Assembly: GCA_031841125.1 (NCBI GenBank)
Contig: CM063108.1
Span: forward strand, 43,484,122-43,548,121
Origin: Acanthococcus lagerstroemiae
Lineage: Eukaryota > Arthropoda > Insecta > Hemiptera > Eriococcidae
Reading direction: 5' to 3'
DNA length: 64,000 bases
The notes below the pieces were generated by a model. The model was given only the letters and a program-made list of their open reading frames with translations, did not search any database and was not told the origin of the DNA. The translations under genes and the position numbers were made by a program. Positions within the stretch are counted from its first letter, which is position 1, and each line of letters begins with the position of its first letter. Positions 37,201-44,882 of this stretch are shown piece by piece.

Positions 37201-40200
37201 TTTGGCGAATACTGAGACCCAGAAGACTCCTTACGAAATATTTTTCGGGAAGAGGCCGTGTGTTAGCAGGCTCAAACCACTTGGAAGCAAAGTATACACG
37301 AAAATTCCAGACGTAAAGAGGAAGTACAAGGTCGACCCAAAGGCAGAAAAAGGCACCCTGATTGGCTACACTGAATACGGATATCGAGTGCTGGTTGGTA
37401 ACTACGTTAAGGAAACTCCTTATATCCGTCTAGCCGCAGAAGAATTTGTAGATCGAACGAAGGAAGAGGAAAATCAGAATTTCAACTTCGGAAACGACTC
37501 GAGCGGTAAAGAAGACAGCGTTGGGGAGGAAAATGGCGCCTGTAGACAATTGAATGAACCCGGAAGTGAACTGACGTCAGAAAACGCGGAAATAGCAAGC
37601 GACGACAAAGACTCAGGGGAAAACCAGGGGCCATCAAGACCAGTCAGATCAAAGAAGATTCCAGCCCGATTTGAAGACTACGTCATCGAAGCAAGATGTA
37701 CGAGAATCTACGCACCAGAAACATACGAAGAAGCCACCGCAGGGGAAAATGCTGCCAATTGGTCTACATCCATGGACGAGGAAATGCAGAACATGAAGAA
37801 ATACGACACTTGGGAACTGGTTTTCCCGCCGGAAAAAGCAAGAATCATACCTGTCAAATGGCGCTACACCGTCAAGTCAAATGGGAAATTCAAAGCGAGA
37901 CTAGTAGCAGTTGGCTTCCGTCAACCTGTGGAAGAAAACGAGGAAAATTACTCGCCAGTAGCCAGCCTGGGAACTTTGAGGACTGTGCTGTCAGTTGCAT
38001 GCAAGCGGAAATGGCTCGTGCACCAAATGGATGTCGATGCCGCGTTCCTGAATGGACAGGTGGAGGGCGAGGTGTATGTAGCGCAGCCCAAAGGATACAC
38101 CGCAGGGGACGGAAAAGTCTACAAACTCAAGAAAGCACTCTACGGGCTCCGTGGAAGCTCGCGGGCTTGGTATGAGTGTTTACACTCGTACTTAACTAAT
38201 CTTGACTTTACTCGATCTGATTATGACTGCTGTGTGTACACTAAACTCGATAATGGAGCTTTAGTGGGTTTAATTGTTTATGTCGACGATCTGTTGATCT
38301 TTTCAGATAACGCAGATGCAGTAAACGCACTAAAAAATTCTTTGTGCAAACGTTTCTATATGAAGGACATGGGTCCGGTGAGAAACTACCTCGGCATCAA
38401 CATCGAACACAACAGGAAAAGACAACACATGACTTTAGACCAATCGGAGTACATAAAGTCACTGGCGGAAAAATTTTCAGTGATGGAAATGCGAAAGTTT
38501 AGCACACCGATGGAGAAAGGTTTGAAAATGGAATTCACTGCTGGTGATCAACCGGAGAACGAGGACTATAGGCGTTTAATAGGTGGCTTATTATATGTGA
38601 GCACCTGCACACGCCCGGATGTATCCTTCTCAGTCAACTACCTCAGTCGTTTTCAAACTTGTCCGAATAAGACTCACTTTCGTTACGCCTTGCGTGTCTT
38701 AAAATATTTGCAGGTTACACAGGACATGAAAATGCACTTTCATGCGGAATCAGAACAACCGTTGGAAGGCTGGGCGGACGCCGATTGGGCGTCGGATTCG
38801 ATCGACAGCAAATCGACTGGCGGCACTTTAATCAGGGTGTTCGGAAACCCAGTCGTTTGGTATGCTAAAAAGCAGAATTCCGTAACTCGATCGTCCACGT
38901 ACGCGGAGTACGTTGCGTTGGCTGACACCGTAACCGAGACATTTCCGATCAAGGGAGTTCTCGAAAGTCTGCACGTCACGTGTGCCCACCCTGTCCCTAT
39001 GTTTGAGGACAACTCTAGCGCAAAGGCGCTAGCAAGTAAGGGAAAATTTTCGAAAAAAGGTAAGCATATCGAGGTGGCCTACAACTTTGTTGCCGACTAT
39101 GTCGCCAAAGGGGTGATTAATATTCAAAAAGTAGACTCCAAAAGTCAGCTCGCTGACATCCTCACGAAGGCTCTGGGTTCCGAACGTTTCTTCGAGCTTA
39201 GGGAAAAGTTGAACCTACGTTGATTTCTATATACCGTTTTTACATCAGCTATTTGTTGTGTTAGTCATATTATATATTTTTTATTTACTCTTGACCGTTG
39301 TCCAGATACAACTATTTTTTTTTGTTGACCGAAGATATTCATTTTCTTATTGACCTAACATCGTGTTTCCATGCATTTACCACCATGCCTTCATTATTAC
39401 TTTAGATAGAATCAGTTTTTATTTACAACTCGATCTAGATATTTTCATTGACATAAAATTTTGACTTTCTTTTTATTTGTAATCTATTCATAAGCAAAAT
39501 TTTATTTTTTAAAGGTAGGGGCATGTTAGATATTTCGTCCGCTTATCTCTTAAGTCTGGTTCTAACAGTACCCACTTCACCGTTTTCCCTGGCTCGTCCA
39601 GGTTGATTAGTTATCTGTGCATTCATGATCTCGTGTCGCTGCTGTACGGGTAAATTTACCGAATTATGTATTAAAGGTTCAATGCTAATACGTGGCGTTA
39701 GTATTATTTTCGGAGCCGATCTGCGGCTGTTTGAACACATGTATCTATTATTTTTAAGCGATTTATATAATGTACATGAAAAGTATTTCAAACACGCCAA
39801 TCCTCGTTTTCATTGTGCTTTTATACATACGTGTAGATACGTACTGAGTGTTGTGTATTACCCCTATCTAAAATCTGTGGGCACAGTGACAGAGGTTCAT
39901 TATTGAATGTAGGATGGTGTATTATGTACAAACTGGATTAATAGTAAATGCAGGGCCGGTTTTAAGTATACTTCGCCACCCTGGGCTGCAGTATTTTGGC
40001 CGCTTTATTTTTAATATCCCCCTTCCGCCAAACTTGTTCTTGGGCCGCAAATCTAGCCGCCTGAAAATGTTATTGCCGCTCTGGGCTGCAGCCCAGTCAG
40101 CCCGTGTGGTAGAACCGGTGCTGAGTAAATGGAAACGTTTAAGGGATGCAATATTGATCAATTATGGTTCGATATTACAATAATTTAAAGTAACTTCCGG

Positions 40201-43200
40201 TAATTAGATAATTTTTAATTTTCTATCCAGACAATTTTTCTTTTTTTTTTATTAGTTGCATAAAAGCATTGTACATCAATATTTATATGCATTATAACTA
40301 CCGTCAGAACTGTTCTACAAAATTGTCCAAGTCGTCACTCGTCAGAACATATTCAAGTTGCATACCGAAAACGATCAGAAAAAGGCTTGACGACCATCAG
40401 AAATTAGTCAGAGAAATGTCAGAATAGCGATAGTTAAATACAGAAAACAGCCAGATAACAGTCAGAAATTAGTTTCATCAGAGATATGTCAGAACTGTGA
40501 TAGAAAAGTGTAGAAAATAGCCATATAACAGCCAGAAATCAGTCAGAAAAAAGTCAGAATAGCAACAAGTAAGTGCGCAGAACACAACCAGATACTTAAC
40601 AGCCAGAAATGTCAGAACATCTACAGAATCCCTACGAATAATGGTCGGAAAAATGCCAGAATACCGTCGGAATATGTTCTGGCGATTTCCTGGCACTTCT
40701 GACGAAAGCTTAAAATAACTGTTCTGATTGGCTGAAGCTTTTGACAGAATGACAGATTTCGACTGACACGAGGTCTCATTTCTGTCAACCGTCAGAACTG
40801 CGACAGGCCTTGCCGATCGGGAAACTAATTACAGATCTGAAATCAATACAATAAAATGATCTAAAACAGTTAATGAGAATGGTGCATGTGGTTTTTACGA
40901 CTGAATTAAAAAAATTTTCGTGGGCTACCCCCTCATTTAGTTTTTGCTAAAGAAAACCCGTTACCATTAAAATATTCCTGATTTCTGTCATTCGAAGTAA
41001 AGCTTAGCATGTAATACTCGAAACAACGACTATTAGTTTTGGTTCCCACCCACTTTGTGACATCCCATCATCGGATGGAAAAACTAATTTCAAAATCGAA
41101 TACGGTGATCTCAAAAATCTGTAACTCAACTTTCATTCCGAATTTTATCATCTCCATTATCTCGCCCTTGTGTGAGAATCGTCCTGAGAAAGGTTCAGAG
41201 ACTGCTTACTCCGTGTTGATATAAGTGATACCCTTGAATATATTTTTTAGTCAAATTGGTATTTTTGGATATTTTTTATTTTTAGCAATAAATTAGCTTG
41301 TACTACTGTGGCGATGTAAAAGTCAATTCTAACGTAAATTTGACAAGCAGGGAAAAGTTTAACTTTTGGTAGTGAAATTAGGTCCATGTCGCCAGCCTCC
41401 CCCCATTGGTGGAATTTTTTATCGAAACCACACGGATTTGTTTGTGCTTCGTTTGTGCATGTTTTTGCTTCATTCCTTGCGGAGATGAATCAGAAAAACT
41501 AAAAGTAGATAAATAAGGGCTGGGGACCTATAGCCCCCCATGTTGGCCGTTGGCTCGATAATGGGTGCGAAAGTTTGTGCTTCGTTTGTGTTTTATTCCT
41601 TGCGGAGATAAATTAGAAAAACTGAAAGTAGGTCAGTAAGGGGGAGGGGGTTGGCTGGGGATACGTAGCCTCCATGTTGGCCGATTGACTCGAAAATGGG
41701 TGCAATCGTTTGTGCTTCGTGCAGACTACACCTTCAGCGCATCAAATAACTCCATAGGGGATGTAGTGGATGCTGTTTACGAAAATTTTGCATGCACAAA
41801 CGGGCGCAAACGAAGCACTAACGAATGCATAAGTTTTTGCCACAAAGTTTGAGCAAGGGGCCGGAGACATGACCCCCGAAAAACTTTTTGTAGGCTAACA
41901 GAAGTGGGTGTTGAGCATCAATGAAAATTTTCAGTACACAAACGAGCACAAACGAAGCACTAACAAATGCATAAGTTTTTGCCTCAAAGTTGCAGCAAGA
42001 GAGGCGGAAGACATGACTCTGGAATTAATTTTTTTTAGGCTAATGGAAGAAGGTGTTGAACACCAATGAAAATGTTGCATGCACCAACAAGCACAAACGA
42101 ATGTATGTGTTTCTTCCTCAAAGTTCCATGCTAGCAGAAAAGGGGTTTGAGAACCAATGAAAATTTTGGATGTACAAATGAGCACAAATGTGGCATAAAC
42201 CAATACATGTGTTTTCAGCTCAGAATTCAAGCACGGGGGCGGGGCATTGCTCCGGGTATCTCCTTGTATGCTAGCGAAGGAGGGTGTTGAACACAAATGA
42301 GACTATAGGAAGTACGAAGGTACACAAACAAAGCACAAATTCTTGCATTCATTGGCCGAACATCTCACTTTCTTCTGGCCGGACGCCAATAATTCTGTTG
42401 ATAGCAAGGGAGGGGATTGAGCATAAATAAAAATATTGAACGCGCAAAACGATTGCACGCATCTTTGAGTCAGTTGGCCAACATGGGGCTACGTATCCCC
42501 AGCGCCCCCTCGGTTTTTCTGATTTATCTCCGCACACAATGAAGCACAAACGACGGGACTTGAAGCACAAACTAAACACAAACGATTGCACTCATTTTAA
42601 AAGTCAATGTGCTTACATGGAGGCTACGTCCCCAGCCCTCCATTGACCTACTTTCAGTTTTTCTGATTCATTTCCGCAAGGAATGAAGCACAAACGATTA
42701 CACCCACTTTCGAGTAAATCGATCAACATGGGGAGCTACGTGTCCCCAGCCCCCATTGATCTACCTTCCGTTTTTCTGATTTATTTCCACAAGGAATGAA
42801 GCACAAACGACGGGATGTAAAGCACAAACATACACAGACGAAGTACAAACGAATGCATATTGTTTCGATACAACATTTCTTTTTTCTGTTTCTTCTTTTT
42901 CTATCCTTTCGTTTCTTTTCACGTTTTCAGGTTGGGAGGGGGTTGCATTTCTTCAGTTCTGCTGAAGAGGAGGGGGGAGCAACCGCAACCATTGCACCGT
43001 CTATTCTGTCGTCGGTGATTGGAAACATACATGTGCCCAAACGAAGCACAAGCGAAGCATAAACGAGTAATACATGTGTTTTCAGCTCAGAATTCGAGCC
43101 AATGGGGGCAGGAGCGTTGCTTGGGGTACCTCTTTGTATGCTAGCGAAGGAGGGGGTTGATCACAAATGTGACTGTAGGAAGTACGAAGGTGCAAAAACA

Positions 43201-44326
43201 AAGCACAAATTTTTGCATTCATTGGCAGAACATCTCACTTTCATTTGGCCAGTCGCTAATATTTCTGTTGATAGCAGGGGAGGGGGTCGAGCACAAACAA
43301 AAATATTGAACGCACAAACGTGCACAAATAACGCACAAACGATTGCACTCATTTTCGAGTCAATCGGCCAACATGGGGGCTACGTGTCTCCAGCCCCCCC
43401 CCTCCAATTGCCTACTTTGTTTTTCTGATTTATCTTCGCAAGGAATGAAGCACAAACGACGGGATTTGAAGCATAAACATGCACCAACGAAGAACAAACG
43501 AATGCATGTGGTTTCGATACAAAATTCCACCAAGGGGGGGGGGCTGGTGACATGGACCTAGTGAACTTGTAACAGAACTCGGATATATTTTAATTCGGAC
43601 TGTTTTTCTTTCGTAAAAACCAAATAACAAAAATAAAAAAATAAGGATTAACTTATTAGCGAGTTAGAGAGTGTCAGTTTTTGACTGCATCCTGAATTCG
43701 GGTTAAGGACTGTTATTTTCCTGATCCCCTCCTTCTAGATTTACTGGAAAGGAGCGAGCATTAACGATATAAATGGCTGCACTAACAAGAAATGACGAAG
43801 GCACTACCAAATGAGACCATTTTCGACTCGAAACTTAACACAGAAAGAGAGGTTGTCATTTTCTCTGCCCCCTTCTAGAATTAGGAGACGAGGGTCAACA
43901 CTAACGAAACGAATACCTGCTCTAGCTATCACTCACGAAGCACTGACATTTAAGATCGGATTTGACTTCGAACTTAATGTGAAAGGGGCTACCATTTCCT
44001 AGATCCCTCCTACTATATAACGCCAAGATGTGCTCACGAATGAGACTATTTCTGACCCCGAATTTGGAACGAGGGGCTACCATTTCTGTGGTCCTTCCCG
44101 CCGTTTTTCGGAAATATCTAGAGAAGAAATTGAGCATTAATAAAATTAACGAGTGTACGAACATGCACTCCACAATTTTTTAGAAATTACAGAAGGGGTT
44201 GAGCACGAATGAAATTGATACATGCCATATGCACTGATACAACTACATATATTAACAAATAGGTCTATTCTGAATAAGAAGGATGGAAATGAGTCTCATT
44301 AGATGTCACACTGAAAATTGGGTTCC

Positions 44327-44367
<41 letters not shown>

Positions 44368-44805
44368 CTTCCACTTTTATGTGAAAAAATCCTGCCAGGG
44401 TGGCGCTTTAATAATATGCATCAGAGACCATTTCCTTAAAAGAACAAAATTGAACAAAACTGTAGGAAATTGGTACCTGTTTAATTTCTCGTGCATGGAC
44501 ATGTACAAAATACTGACGGTTTTGATGGTGATGTCCACTACGAATTGCAGTTTACCTGCTGAGAAAGAGCTCTCATTTTGCATAGCATCCTTCTTCCATT
44601 CCAGCCGTTTTATTGCATTATGAATTTATGTGTAATTATATAATTGCAAATTATTCTATTCCTTACCTTTAATATTAGGTAAGTGCGGTTGTTTCTCCAA
44701 CCAGTCAATAAGACTCGTAGCATCTTGCTTTAACGATTCTTCAGTGACACCAAATTCCGCGTATATTTCATTCAACTGCTGTTGGGTACAACACTGCAAG
44801 TACAT
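19284..44805 (-). CDS. Gene B: CRAL-TRIO domain protein, alpha-tocopherol-transfer-protein-like (complete)
   Basis: Paralogue of gene A; a cytosolic carrier of a hydrophobic ligand is expected, ligand unknown. Six coding exons in transcript order: 44805-44667, 26189-26021, 22037-21791, 21047-20937, 20737-20632, 19444-19284. They sum to 933 nt, that is 310 residues plus stop, the normal length for the family. All junctions are GT-AG with phases 1, 2, 0, 0, 1. Exon 1 (MYLQCCTQQQLNEIY to KQPHLPNIK) and exon 2 (LLRCKASIERTKKQLDDFYT) form the N-terminal helices. Exon 3 (PIPKLTPEGYRILIV, VILIYDLKNV), exon 4 and exon 5 (LPKDVLPAEYGGTE) form the lipid-binding fold. Exon 6 ends EAYGVEGTFKKLAVD. No membrane segment is seen. 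A TCAGTT sequence near 44854 could be the initiator. Intron 1 is 18.5 kb and contains a whole Copia element and an opposite-strand gene. It is formally possible that exon 1 belongs to another gene, but phase and sequence fit. Confidence 0.88.
19616..20324. mobile_element. 0.7-kb element with 31-bp inverted ends
   Basis: Left end ATGAGGAGGTGAGAATCAAA continues AGTGACATTGTCC. The right end, reverse complemented, is ATGAGTTGGTGAGAATCAAA then AGTGGCATTATCC. The interior has a repeated GCAGTACAC motif and no gene. It occupies gene B intron 5. No target duplication could be confirmed. Confidence 0.6.
21125..21442. repeat. Palindromic MITE, arms about 115 bp
   Basis: The arm at 21125-21240 (TCCCACTTTTGAGGTATTGA, later GAGACTTCGTGGAGCCTTC) is mirrored at 21325-21442 (GAAGGCTCCGTGAGGTCTCA, ending CTCAAAAGTGGGACC). 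A third copy of the end (CCTCAAAAGTGGGACT) lies at 21673-21688. Gene B intron 3. Confidence 0.75.
22266..22379. mobile_element. Short Tc1/mariner-like MITE flanked by TA
   Basis: About 29-base inverted repeats: TTCCTTTTGTAGGGTGTGCC, then AATTCA, at the left, and TGAATTGGCACACCCTACAA with AAGGAA at the right. Each is bounded by TA. The total is 114 bases, with no coding capacity. The TA flank suggests the Tc1/mariner superfamily. Gene B intron 2. Confidence 0.75.
22910..23289. mobile_element. MITE with GAAGAGCG ends, copy 2
   Basis: Left end GAAGAGCGGCATTCCAAAAC then GTGCTTTGTCCAAAAA. The right end is its inverse (CACGTTTTGGAATGCGGCTC then TTC). AATT lies on both sides, a 4-bp duplication. 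A sub-copy of the terminus sits inside (GACAAAGCACATTTTGGAAC near 23102). Same architecture as 5021-5561, including the internal terminal copy, so the two form one family. Confidence 0.8.
23710..23816. repeat. Hairpin repeat centred on CCAGCCAGCCGGACTGGCTGG
   Basis: Outer arms TCGGTATTCCTCTCTCCATA and TATGGAGAGAGAAGAATACC are inverted copies. The centre is a further perfect-looking palindrome (CCAGCCAG/CTGGCTGG). The whole stretch of about 107 bases could extrude as a cruciform or form an RNA hairpin if transcribed with gene B intron 2. Confidence 0.75.
24290..24494. mobile_element. hAT-type MITE, 205 bp, exact duplication TCTTGTAT
   Basis: Ends CAGGGCCGGCGAAAG and CGCTGGCCCTG are inverted. 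Both sides carry TCTTGTAT (24282-24289, 24495-24502), an exact 8-bp target duplication. CAGGGCCGG ends resemble the MITE at 39951-40123. Gene B intron 2. Confidence 0.88.
25257..25473 (+). mobile_element. tRNA-derived SINE, copy 1, with 13-bp target duplication
   Basis: The head contains a box A-like TTGGCCAAGTGGAT and a box B-like GGGTTTGAGC with tRNA-like spacing. A body follows (TTTCGACCTAGGCCGG, CAGCCCTAACAGCC, GCTCGAAAGGGCGGATTC) and an A-rich tail. ACCCTTGAACTGG flanks it exactly (25244-25256 and 25474-25486), the mark of target-primed retroposition. It is not a functional tRNA gene. Copy 2 is at 30038-30258. Confidence 0.9.
26584..26692 (+). mobile_element. 109-bp GC-rich retroinsert with exact 13-bp duplication
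   Basis: CCTTCGTGTACGT stands on both sides (26571-26583 and 26693-26705). The insert is GC-rich in an AT-rich setting. It contains two perfect or near-perfect 7-bp pairings in interleaved order: GGTGTGG (26584) with CCGCACC (26636), and GCGATGC (26602) with GCATCGC (26669). That order defines a pseudoknot. The first pairing starts at base 1 of the insert. It may be the 5' part of a LINE or SINE transcript or a structured RNA retrocopy; I do not recognise the source. Confidence 0.65.
27020..27240 (-). repeat. Partial CAGGGACGTACC-family MITE, reverse
   Basis: The reverse-oriented body phrases GAGTTGGAAAAATCC, TTTGATACTTGGGAATTTTG and GAGTTGAGAAGTTGGG are clear. The left edge (CATACCAATAGGGAGAGG) is a worn inverted end, and the right end is lost. 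Confidence 0.6.
28347..28603 (+). mobile_element. MITE, CAGGGACGTACC family, copy 3
   Basis: Runs from CAGAGACGTATCGAAG to TCGGTAGGTCCCTG, with the internal G-run and CAACTCGAAATTCCCAAG body. Flanking 8-mers TCTTGATA and CTTTGATG agree only partly, so this copy is older. Gene B intron 1. Confidence 0.8.
28806..28905. repeat. 32-bp tandem repeat, about three copies
   Basis: The unit begins TTCTATTTCATTCAAAATAA and continues GAAAAAGACAAA. The third copy has a T-to-A change and a short deletion. Confidence 0.85.
29134..29376 (-). mobile_element. MITE, CAGGGACGTACC family, copy 4 (reverse)
   Basis: Ends CAGGGCCGTACCGATAG and TTTCGGTACGTCCCTG; the body is in reverse orientation relative to copy 2. 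Flanking 8-mers AGAGGATG and AAGGGATG match at six of eight positions. Gene B intron 1. Confidence 0.82.
29377..30023. other. Gene B intron 1, no gene seen
   Basis: AT-rich DNA. Near 29670-29860 there are scattered CTGTCATTTCTGGC and GACAGAA motifs related to the GTCAGAA cluster at 40303-40810. Confidence 0.35.
30038..30258 (+). mobile_element. tRNA-derived SINE, copy 2, with 14-bp target duplication
   Basis: Same organisation as 25257-25473: box A-like TTGGCCGAGTGGAT, box B-like GGGTTTGAGCCC, body TTTCGACCTAGGCCGG and GCTCGAAAGGGCGGATTC, A-rich tail. Flanks AGGTTATTCCTTCT and AGGTTATTTCTTCT differ at one base. Its tRNA-like boxes are closer to consensus than those of copy 1. Confidence 0.9.
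30751..31950. repeat. Short inverted repeat pair enclosing 1.2 kb
   Basis: GAGGGTCATTCTCCGAATAA then AACATAA at 30754-30780 is inverted at 31921-31946 (TTATGTTTTATTTGGAGAAT then GACCC). The enclosed DNA contains no gene I recognise. It could be a worn DNA transposon, but no target duplication was identified. Confidence 0.4.
32223..34163 (+). CDS. Unrecognised small basic protein, three 3' exons, nested in gene B intron 1
   Basis: Three plus-strand exons join in one frame without a stop until the end: 32223-32317, 33347-33457 and 34021-34163. Acceptors follow pyrimidine tracts (TTATTCTCTTTAG, CCTTCTTTTTAG) or TGTGCAG; donors are GAG|GTAAGT and CAG|GTGAAT. Both introns are phase 1. The fragments read SERRDREPTPTHANRTSF, ELPTYKKQAQRKRRQPNY, TRRGTVWMGYVVPG and MRMRNVRVPSENNN; the last exon stays open for 46 codons to a TAA. 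The product is rich in Arg, Pro, Asn and Ser, likely disordered and possibly nuclear. I know no matching family. Upstream exons are not identified; an ATG at 32140 in the same frame is an alternative start without the first acceptor. It runs antisense to gene B. The evidence is phase consistency only. Confidence 0.5.
32655..32897 (+). mobile_element. MITE, CAGGGACGTACC family, copy 5
   Basis: Ends CAGGGACGTACCGAAGAG and TCGGTACGTCCCTG are nearly perfect inverted repeats. Flanks CTTAGTTC and TATAGTTC match at six of eight positions. It has the internal G-run and CAACTCAAAATTCGCAAG body. It lies in the first intron of the nested plus-strand gene. Confidence 0.85.
33524..33948. mobile_element. 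Possible hAT-like MITE, CAGGGATGTT ends
   Basis: CAGGGATGTTAACC at the left and GGGAAACATCTCTG at the right are inverted. The interior repeats GGGAATT and ACCCAATATTTT phrases in both orientations. No clear 8-bp target duplication is visible, so the boundaries are tentative. Confidence 0.45.
34178..34822. other. Gene B intron 1, AT-rich, no gene
   Basis: I see no gene. A loose tandem of about 90 bases (TTTTATGTTACCTATTCAT, ACTAGAATAGAGTATTTTAT and variants, near 34560-34800) lies just left of the Copia insertion. Confidence 0.4.
34823..35036 (+). repeat. Copia 5' LTR
   Basis: 214 bp, TG...CA bounded. By eye it shows no difference from the 3' LTR. Preceded by CATGT. Confidence 0.95.
35241..36320 (+). 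CDS. Copia Gag and protease
   Basis: 359 residues. The N-terminal two thirds are a Copia-type capsid region (MASNDNWNTKRFDGTDYSKF start; LLMILPEKYNHIIDVL segment). A nucleocapsid zinc knuckle CHRCHKPGHFRKDC (C-x2-C-x4-H-x4-C) lies at about residues 217-230, followed by an Asn/Gly-rich stretch. The aspartic protease motif IIDSGCTDHIVND is at about residue 312. The frame ends at TAG (36318) shortly after the protease, whereas most Copia elements read on into integrase. The next frame lies at -1 and overlaps the end. ATG 35241 is the first good start after the 5' LTR. Confidence 0.93.
   Translation: MASNDNWNTKRFDGTDYSKFRLRFTLFIERKEWSEALTGPKPADSDAAARWNKLDIKVRSTLVDAVTDKVLDEIAHENTAKGMLDILDSVYLRKTLLMRILAKKQLLNLRFTEGEDAQEFFNKFERHVNALKDAGEIVTPTEKLHYLLMILPEKYNHIIDVLDAMPEGQRTVDYVRGKVLFDHCRSNDAQESSPVETAAMKVNVSRSAGKPPPSYTCHRCHKPGHFRKDCRVKLGQVNSSNGNGSGNRQGNQNRNGGNRYPNSRVASNLAEVAENSENYEISTLLVSVLASEVVKGKRGKERADGLLRLLWIIDSGCTDHIVNDDSYFYCKMKLKVPVDVKLADGHKLKATHVVFVLSV
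36365..39223 (+). CDS. Copia integrase, reverse transcriptase and RNase H
   Basis: 952 residues from the first ATG, but the frame is open from about 36290, so this ATG is probably not a true start. Order: GAG pre-integrase zinc region (FWHKALGH near residue 78; CNVCLENK), integrase core with DDE residues (IHSDVNF about 141, IRCDRGTEY about 204, LNGTAERFN about 241), a variable acidic linker, reverse transcriptase (VHQMDVDAAFLNGQVEGEVY; catalytic VYVDDLLIF about 637) and RNase H (GWADADWASD about 800; STYAEYVALAD), ending in the conserved QLADILTKAL. All catalytic residues I can check are present. Only the frame break from Gag-protease argues against autonomy. Confidence 0.95.
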   Translation: MKEMFANLLSFHRITKAGYSILCEGDYVKIFNPEDAVVATGGKVNKLYELETFVLNDVVCAVANVPSNFTGKSDTEFWHKALGHVNLADLEILSSKQLVDGLPENLGKCSVPCNVCLENKMCNPPHRKVRERANGILELIHSDVNFVSPNGNKGEIGFIFFIDDYSRLARVYCIKSKTEVVDKFIHYVNTMSNISGRNVKFIRCDRGTEYLNRAFYDFCSSKGITVHPSPAYVHQLNGTAERFNRTIMDRTRCLLADAKISKKFWPECVMTGAYLGNRLLANTETQKTPYEIFFGKRPCVSRLKPLGSKVYTKIPDVKRKYKVDPKAEKGTLIGYTEYGYRVLVGNYVKETPYIRLAAEEFVDRTKEEENQNFNFGNDSSGKEDSVGEENGACRQLNEPGSELTSENAEIASDDKDSGENQGPSRPVRSKKIPARFEDYVIEARCTRIYAPETYEEATAGENAANWSTSMDEEMQNMKKYDTWELVFPPEKARIIPVKWRYTVKSNGKFKARLVAVGFRQPVEENEENYSPVASLGTLRTVLSVACKRKWLVHQMDVDAAFLNGQVEGEVYVAQPKGYTAGDGKVYKLKKALYGLRGSSRAWYECLHSYLTNLDFTRSDYDCCVYTKLDNGALVGLIVYVDDLLIFSDNADAVNALKNSLCKRFYMKDMGPVRNYLGINIEHNRKRQHMTLDQSEYIKSLAEKFSVMEMRKFSTPMEKGLKMEFTAGDQPENEDYRRLIGGLLYVSTCTRPDVSFSVNYLSRFQTCPNKTHFRYALRVLKYLQVTQDMKMHFHAESEQPLEGWADADWASDSIDSKSTGGTLIRVFGNPVVWYAKKQNSVTRSSTYAEYVALADTVTETFPIKGVLESLHVTCAHPVPMFEDNSSAKALASKGKFSKKGKHIEVAYNFVADYVAKGVINIQKVDSKSQLADILTKALGSERFFELREKLNLR
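39524..39737 (+). repeat. Copia 3' LTR
   Basis: 214 bp, apparently identical to the 5' LTR, preceded by a polypurine tract and followed by the CATGT target duplication. Confidence 0.95.
39951..40123. mobile_element. hAT-type MITE, 173 bp, exact duplication AGTAAATG
   Basis: Ends CAGGGCCGGTTTTAAG and AGAACCGGTGCTG are inverted. AGTAAATG stands on both sides (39943-39950, 40124-40131). Inside, CTGGGCTGCAG occurs twice. Same end type as 24290-24494. Gene B intron 1. Confidence 0.88.
40303..40810. repeat. GTCAGAA-rich simple repeat region
   Basis: GTCAGAA, CAGAAAT and GTCAGAACTG recur more than fifteen times at irregular spacing, and the 3' side adds the inverse (TTCTGAC, TTTCTGTCA). Similar motifs occur near 29670-29860 and 30385-30440. 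There is no coding capacity. Confidence 0.6.
40811..41379. other. Gene B intron 1, nothing recognised
   Basis: AT-rich DNA without an exon or transposon that I can name. Confidence 0.4.
41380..44220. repeat. GCACAAACGAAGCAC satellite-like array with inverted units
   Basis: Units of about 100-170 bases combine GCACAAACGAAGCACAAACG, TTTTTCTGATTTATTTCCGC, AAGGAATGAAGC and GCCAACATGGGGCTACGT. At 41440-41730 they run in one orientation (GTTTGTGCTTCGTTTGTG); from about 41760 to 43560 they run mostly in the other. From 43740 to 44200 the units drift to CACTAACGAA. Longest and least worn are the segments around 42600-42820 and 43340-43480. Open frames here are by-products of the repeats. Confidence 0.75.
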
Positions 44806-44882
44806 GATGAGGCGGAAAGATCACAAATGAAACGCGTCTAAATCTGAACTGAAACCAGAAAGAACTGTGTAACTATACTTAC

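Larger units (their letters stand above)
34823..39737 (+). mobile_element. Full-length Ty1/copia LTR retrotransposon
   Basis: 4915 bp with two 214-bp LTRs (34823-35036, 39524-39737) that I read as identical. They start TGTTAGAT and end TTGAACA. CATGT flanks both sides (34818-34822, 39738-39742), the 5-bp target duplication. TGG follows the 5' LTR directly, as in many primer-binding sites. A purine-rich AAAGGTAGGGGC precedes the 3' LTR. Internal order is Gag, protease, integrase, reverse transcriptase, RNase H, which is diagnostic for Copia. It is inserted in gene B intron 1, antisense to that gene. Identical LTRs imply recent insertion. Confidence 0.97.
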
